A stretch of DNA of 11,468 bases from Desulfobacteraceae bacterium (GTDB taxonomy: Bacteria > Desulfobacterota > Desulfobacteria > Desulfobacterales > Desulfosarcinaceae): positions 1-11,468 of the forward strand of contig JALVQM010000367.1 of assembly GCA_027025615.1 (NCBI GenBank), given 5' to 3'. Below the pieces are notes generated by a model. It saw only the letters and a program-made list of their open reading frames with translations, was not told the DNA's origin and did not search any database. Shown here piece by piece: positions 7,337 to 11,468 of the stretch; within the stretch, counting starts at the first letter, position 1; the number at the start of each line of letters is the position of its first letter. The position numbers and the translations under genes are program-made.

Positions 7337-8119
7337 ATGAACCGTAGTTTTGTGATTCCGGTGCTCGATTTTTCACCCCATAGCATTTACAACATTGAGA
7401 CTTTGCTCAATGATCTGGAAAATGATGATGGTGAGGTGATCTGTATTTTCAACTCAAGGGAAGTGTTCCAAAAGTTGCAGAATCACCCACGCATAGACAA
7501 GTTTTGCTACAATAAATTAAATGCAGGTGTCAGCCGTTCGTGGAACCTTGGAATCAATCTCAGTGAAGCTGAATCTGTATTTATCCTGAATTCAGACCTG
7601 CACCTTGGCCAGACGGCTGTTTCACAGATGGAACAGTACCTGTTCAGTCTTCCCGGGGCAGTAATTGTAGGCCCCCAGGGATCCCATCTCGATTTTGCCA
7701 AGCTTAAAGTGATCCGTTATTTCTCGAAAGGAACATTCAGTCAGCCGGTGCGTACCCATGATGTCTCCGGTTTTTTCTTTTGCATTCACCGCCAAAGATT
7801 TCTGGAGCACGGACTTTGTTTCGATGTTCGCTACAGTCCGTGTTTTATGGAAGAATGGGATATGGGCATGCAGATCCTGGCAGCCGGTCTTGCCTGTTAC
7901 GCAGTTCCGGTAACAGATTTTGATCACCATTGGGGAATTTCAGGACATCGTCAAAATACGGCGATAAAATATTTTGGTCGGACTGTGTACAGGGATCAGG
8001 TGATTGTCGACAATCGACGGAAGTTCATTGCCAAGTGGTTTCCCCGGCAAATAGAGCAAAAAGGATTTTCGTCCGGTGATTCTGCCAAGGAGCAGGGCTC
8101 ATGCGTATCCTGTTTTTAA
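7337..8119 (+). CDS. GT-A fold glycosyltransferase, family 2-like (260 aa)
   Basis: The protein opens directly with a beta strand of a nucleotide-diphospho-sugar transferase fold (FVIPVLDFS). It then has NAGVSRSWNLGIN (62-74) and FILNSDLHL (82-90), where NSD at 85-87 stands in the place of the metal-binding DxD. Next are VSGFFFCIHRQRF (143-155) and FMEEWDMGMQILAAG (170-184), where the EEWD acidic pair is a candidate acceptor/base region, followed by DHHWG (196-200). At 260 aa it is a minimal single-domain enzyme with no membrane helices, so it is probably cytosolic. The start at 7337 is chosen for its ribosome binding site, for the promoter lying inside the longer frame, and because the 23 extra upstream residues add nothing to the fold. 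Its last codons carry the Shine-Dalgarno and start of the next gene, which may explain the odd SCVSCF tail. The sugar is unknown. Confidence 0.8.
   Translation: MNRSFVIPVLDFSPHSIYNIETLLNDLENDDGEVICIFNSREVFQKLQNHPRIDKFCYNKLNAGVSRSWNLGINLSEAESVFILNSDLHLGQTAVSQMEQYLFSLPGAVIVGPQGSHLDFAKLKVIRYFSKGTFSQPVRTHDVSGFFFCIHRQRFLEHGLCFDVRYSPCFMEEWDMGMQILAAGLACYAVPVTDFDHHWGISGHRQNTAIKYFGRTVYRDQVIVDNRRKFIAKWFPRQIEQKGFSSGDSAKEQGSCVSCF
8087..8092 (+). promoter_or_regulatory. Ribosome binding site AAGGAG
   Basis: A near-perfect Shine-Dalgarno lies eight bases before ATG 8101, inside the 3' end of the GT2-like gene. It supports coupled expression of the two genes. Confidence 0.75.
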
Positions 8120-10266
8120 TTCACAAGTATCCCAACTACGTACCGGATATCCTGCTGCACGGTTTGCGGAAGACACTGGGACCTGAGGTGGTGGAATATC
8201 CACGTAAGGATTGCCTTTACGAGGGGGTCCTTGGCCTGGGTGTTTGCCCTGAAAACCAGCTTTGTCCAGGATGGTTCCCTGAAGAGGATGGCTCAATCGA
8301 TCGGGATGATATTGGAATAAAGATTCAAAAAGGCTATTTTAACCTGATAGTGGCCGACCAGAGGATTATTCCCTGGCAAAATGAAATTTTGTTAAAAAGC
8401 GGTTTGCCACTTGTAATAATCGACGGGGAAGATCAGCCGGCCAGGATTCCAGCCGGCAAATGGATTGTTTGCCGAAGGGAAACAGATGGCAGTGATTTCA
8501 GCATCCCACTTCCCATGGCATTGCCGGAAGAGGTTTTCAACCTGATCACAACTTTTGATTCCGAGCCCAAGAGATACAGTATAGGGTTCCTCGGCAGCAC
8601 CCATGACGGAGCCAGGCGTGACCTGGTTGAATCATTATCACGATGGTACCCTGACAGTCTTTTTGCCACAACCGAGGTTCCCGATGATGAAAAGCCAGAT
8701 CCCGGTGGCAGGCTGGGCCGGATCGATTATTACCGCAGTTTGCAGCAATGCCGTATGGTTTTAAGTCTCCCGGGAGCGGGTTACGATACTTTTCGTTTCT
8801 GGGAAAATTCAGCCTGTAATGCCGTTCACCTGGCCCAGCAGATGCCTGTTTTCATTCCCGACGATTTTGCTGCCGGCCAACATCTTTTGCGTTTCGACAA
8901 TCCTGATGAATTGCGGATCCAGGCAGACCTGCTGCTTGATCGGGAAGATCGCCGCCGGAAAATGATCCGCGAGCAGCGTTATCATCTTTATCGGCACCAT
9001 TTCAGCACCTGCAGGGCAACATATTTTCTGGATAGGGTAAATCAGGCTTTGGGAAAAACAACATACAGGCCTGGGAGTATACCCGGACCTGTATCTGCCA
9101 GTGTATTTCAGAAAGAAGTTTTCGAAAATATTGTCGGCATGGACGGCAACAGCCACAAACCTGAGCGTGATCAGAACGATTATCAAAAGGACAGTCCCGG
9201 GTTGTATCTGGGACTTGTCAGGGGTGAAAACTACGGTTGGGGCGTTTGCAGTGAAAAGTTGATCGCCGAGCTTTCCAGGTTGGCCAAGGTCCACGTAGTC
9301 AGTGAACAGGATGGATCGGCTTTCAATCGACAACTTCCGGGAGATTTTTTCCAGGCCTTGACGAACGTTGATTTGTATCCGATTTTTCCAGGTGCGAAAG
9401 GACGCCGTAATTTCGGTTACACGTTTTTCGAAAATGAACTTACAGCACAATCCATGAAAAATGCCCGGGACTACGATCTTGTCCTGGCAGGTTCCACATG
9501 GTGTCGTGACAGACTGCTTGAAAAAGGTATCAACAACTGCGATGTCCTGCTTCAGGGTATCGACCCGGAAATATTCCGCCCTGGAGACCTGGAGCCCCCG
9601 GAGGATCGCTTCGTTATTTTTTCAGGAGGTAAATTTGAGCTGCGGAAAGGGCAGGACCTTGTTATCAAGGCTGTCAAGGTACTGATGGACAAGTACCCGG
9701 ATGTTTTCCTGGTTACCTGCTGGTATAACCTTTGGCCGGAGTCCATGCGCTTGATGCAGTATTCCAATCATATTCGATTTGAATACCGACCGGGGCGGTC
9801 ATGGGTTGAGTTGATGGAAGAAACCTGCCAAAACAATGGGCTTGACCCGGAAAGGGTCGTCATCAACGGTCTGGTGCCCCACCACAGACAGCGGCAACTT
9901 TATCTCCAGACCCACTTGGGACTTTTCCCCAATCGCTGCGAAGGCGGAACCAACCTTGTTCTCATGGAATACATGGCATGTGGCCGTCCGGTGATCGGAT
10001 CTTTTACCAGTGGACACAAAGACGTCCTGACAAGGGACAACGCTTTGCTACTGACCGAGCTGCAGGATTACATGGTCCGTGACTCAGATGGCAGGTTGAT
10101 AGCACGCTGGAAAGAGGCAAGCCTGGATGAAATCGTAGCCTGCCTGGAGCAGTCGTATCACCATCGAGAGGACCTTGCAGCACTGGGGAAAAGGGCGGCA
10201 CGGGATATGGCCGGCATGACCTGGAAAGAAAGCGCCAGACAGCTTCTTGACCTGCTGGGTGGTTGA
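8101..10266 (+). CDS. Two-domain GT-B glycosyltransferase: CgeB/GT1-like N-half fused to GT4 C-half (721 aa)
   Basis: The C-terminal half (about 365-721) is a clear group 1/GT4 glycosyltransferase. It has GENYGWGVCSEKL (375-387) near its N-terminus, then LQGIDPEIFRP (484-494), FSGGKFELRKGQDL (507-520) and NRCEGGTNLVLMEYMACGRPVIG (611-633). Glu614 and Glu623 match the family's paired acidic residues with one residue more than the usual E-x7-E. The N-terminal half (about 1-320) looks like a second, weaker GT-B unit. It opens with MRILFLIHKYP and has YSIGFLGS (159-166), then YYRSLQQCRMVLSLPGAGYDTFRFWE (210-235), resembling the CgeB/Glyco_trans_1_2 type, where the acidic residue would be Glu235. 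A polar linker of about 40 residues (320-360) separates the halves. No signal peptide or membrane span is seen. The start overlaps the upstream gene by 19 bases. It probably adds one or two sugars; the identity of the N-half is less certain. Confidence 0.85.
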   Translation: MRILFLIHKYPNYVPDILLHGLRKTLGPEVVEYPRKDCLYEGVLGLGVCPENQLCPGWFPEEDGSIDRDDIGIKIQKGYFNLIVADQRIIPWQNEILLKSGLPLVIIDGEDQPARIPAGKWIVCRRETDGSDFSIPLPMALPEEVFNLITTFDSEPKRYSIGFLGSTHDGARRDLVESLSRWYPDSLFATTEVPDDEKPDPGGRLGRIDYYRSLQQCRMVLSLPGAGYDTFRFWENSACNAVHLAQQMPVFIPDDFAAGQHLLRFDNPDELRIQADLLLDREDRRRKMIREQRYHLYRHHFSTCRATYFLDRVNQALGKTTYRPGSIPGPVSASVFQKEVFENIVGMDGNSHKPERDQNDYQKDSPGLYLGLVRGENYGWGVCSEKLIAELSRLAKVHVVSEQDGSAFNRQLPGDFFQALTNVDLYPIFPGAKGRRNFGYTFFENELTAQSMKNARDYDLVLAGSTWCRDRLLEKGINNCDVLLQGIDPEIFRPGDLEPPEDRFVIFSGGKFELRKGQDLVIKAVKVLMDKYPDVFLVTCWYNLWPESMRLMQYSNHIRFEYRPGRSWVELMEETCQNNGLDPERVVINGLVPHHRQRQLYLQTHLGLFPNRCEGGTNLVLMEYMACGRPVIGSFTSGHKDVLTRDNALLLTELQDYMVRDSDGRLIARWKEASLDEIVACLEQSYHHREDLAALGKRAARDMAGMTWKESARQLLDLLGG

Positions 10267-10300
10267 ATGACTTGTAATTGTACCTGCTCTATAACTGATG
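10267..10300. other. Convergent intergenic gap, no terminator seen
   Basis: These 34 bases separate two converging glycosyltransferase genes. No GC-rich hairpin followed by a T-run is visible on either strand, so Rho-dependent ending or read-through is possible. Confidence 0.5.
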
Positions 10301-11468
10301 TTAGATCAAGGCCTGGAGATCGTTTCTTACCCGTTCTATTACAGGTCTCCAGTCATTTGGCTGCTGTTGGCGGTACAGTTTCATGGAGGGATACCAGGGA
10401 GTGTCCGTGCGATCTAGCATCCAGCGCCAGTCTGGAACATAGGGGACAAGTACCCAAACCGGACGACCAAGGGCCCCGGCAAGGTGAGCTGCTGCTGTAT
10501 CCACGGTAATAACAAGATCGCAAAGAGTCAAAACCGCCGCCGTGTCCAGAAAATCTTCCAGCTCCCGGCCAATATTAACAAACCTCAAGTTTTTGCTTTT
10601 CTTGTCAACCTGGCGGGATGCAGGCCCTTTTTGAAGCCCGATAAAGTCCAGGTCCAACGCCAGAACCTTTGACAGTTGGCCAAAAGTCAGGGAACGGTTA
10701 CGGTCGTTGGTGTGTTGCGGTCTTCCGGCCCAAATCACTGCCACACGAAAAGAACTGTCCCCAAGACGTTGATACCACTTTTTTATTCGATCGGAAGGAA
10801 TCCGTATATAGGGACCCTGCCAGGGAATCGATTCAAGGTCGGTCTTGAAAATCATTGGTAGATTCATCAGGGGAACAAAAGCGTTTGCTTTTACATCCGG
10901 ACGCCTGATGCAGGATCCCTTTGGCCTGATTAAGAGTTGGTCTACCCCTGGCATATCGCTCAGCAAGGGGGCAAGTTCTTCGCGGGTTTCCAGGACCAGG
11001 CGATTGCAACGTTTACGTGCATGTTCCAGATAGCGTACGAACTGGATCGTATCTCCCAGCCCCTGTTCATCGTGGACAAAAAGGGTGCCGTCTAAATATT
11101 CTCCCTTCCAGGCAGGCAGGTCCAGGCGGAAAGGATAAATGGATTTCCAGATATCAATTTTAAAACGCCATTGGAAATCCTGCCATCCCTGTTTGAAATC
11201 AGCCCTTAATAAATGGATAAAGGCCCGATTCCAGTGGGCCATAGCCAACTCAGGGTTGCAATCAAGGGCTTTGTTCAGGCAATCCAGGGCTTTGGAGTAA
11301 AGGCCCTGGTTTTTATAGGTCAGGGCCAGGTTGTTCCATGCCTCTGCATAGGAAGGATCCAGAACAAGGGCTCGTTTGAGGCTTGCTTCGGCTTTGCCGT
11401 ATTGTTCGGCCAATCTCAGGGCACTGCCAAGGTTATAGTGGGCCTGGGCAAGGTCAGGGCATGCCTCC
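10301..11468 (-). CDS. TPR-GT9-like glycosyltransferase, C-terminal part (5' truncated by window)
   Basis: The frame stays open to the right edge, so the gene starts outside the window; a TTG at 11413 is just a Leu codon inside a TPR. About 388 residues are visible: two TPRs plus the half repeat with GWQDFQWRF, then a full GT9-like domain. The domain shows EQGLGDTIQFVRYL, RSL, LQKGPA, VDTAAAHLAGA, PDWRWMLDR and WYPSMKLYRQ. All motifs conserved in the other modules are present, including the His missing from module 1 of the 994-aa protein, so this domain is probably functional. It is closest in its C-terminal motifs to module 2 of the 908-aa protein. It may be the end of another multi-module protein; that cannot be seen here. 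It converges on the GT4 fusion gene with a 34-base gap. Confidence 0.88.
   Translation of the reverse strand, partial: EACPDLAQAHYNLGSALRLAEQYGKAEASLKRALVLDPSYAEAWNNLALTYKNQGLYSKALDCLNKALDCNPELAMAHWNRAFIHLLRADFKQGWQDFQWRFKIDIWKSIYPFRLDLPAWKGEYLDGTLFVHDEQGLGDTIQFVRYLEHARKRCNRLVLETREELAPLLSDMPGVDQLLIRPKGSCIRRPDVKANAFVPLMNLPMIFKTDLESIPWQGPYIRIPSDRIKKWYQRLGDSSFRVAVIWAGRPQHTNDRNRSLTFGQLSKVLALDLDFIGLQKGPASRQVDKKSKNLRFVNIGRELEDFLDTAAVLTLCDLVITVDTAAAHLAGALGRPVWVLVPYVPDWRWMLDRTDTPWYPSMKLYRQQQPNDWRPVIERVRNDLQALI

Noticed and set aside
1..11468. tRNA/rRNA genes, insertion sequences, CRISPR arrays, integrase sites
   Set aside because: None was seen. Almost all of the window is coding, and the internal repeats are protein-level TPR and GT module repeats, not DNA repeats with direct-repeat/spacer or transposase structure.

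Overview
The window is a dense glycosyltransferase locus. In about 11.5 kb it encodes six proteins, four complete and two cut by the window edges, and together they carry about nine recognisable glycosyltransferase domains. The composition looks to be near 50% GC. The genes have purine-rich Shine-Dalgarno sites, and the one long intergenic gap holds a near-consensus sigma-54 promoter. This suggests a Gram-negative bacterium. Families of TPR-glycosyltransferase fusions like these are typical of Desulfobacterota and related proteobacterial lineages, but the lineage is inferred from gene style only.

Layout, left to right. (1) The C-terminal catalytic part of an O-GlcNAc-transferase/SPINDLY-like (GT41) protein on + enters from the left edge and ends at 1318. 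(2) Converging on it after 5 bases is a two-gene minus-strand operon, read from 7031 down to 1324. It encodes proteins of 908 and 994 aa that are coupled by an ATGA stop/start overlap. Each is an internal tandem duplication: TPR array, GT9-like domain, TPR array, GT9-like domain. (3) A 305-base divergent intergenic region (7032-7336) holds a strong sigma-54 candidate facing right and a weaker one facing left. (4) A two-gene plus-strand operon (7337-10266) follows, with a GT-A (GT2-like) protein overlapping by 19 bases a 721-aa fusion of two GT-B domains. (5) Converging on that operon is the C-terminal part of a fifth TPR-GT9 module on the minus strand, running off the right edge.

Working together (inference): all the proteins look cytosolic, with no signal peptides or obvious membrane spans. 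No flippase, polymerase, lipid-sugar initiating transferase or nucleotide-sugar gene is visible in the window. A GT41 enzyme that can modify Ser/Thr, next to many TPR-bearing elongating transferases, fits stepwise cytosolic glycosylation of a protein better than a Wzx/Wzy polysaccharide. The sigma-54 promoters would suit a flagellar or other surface protein as acceptor. The acceptor itself is not in the window. No RNA genes, mobile elements, CRISPR arrays or convincing terminators were seen.
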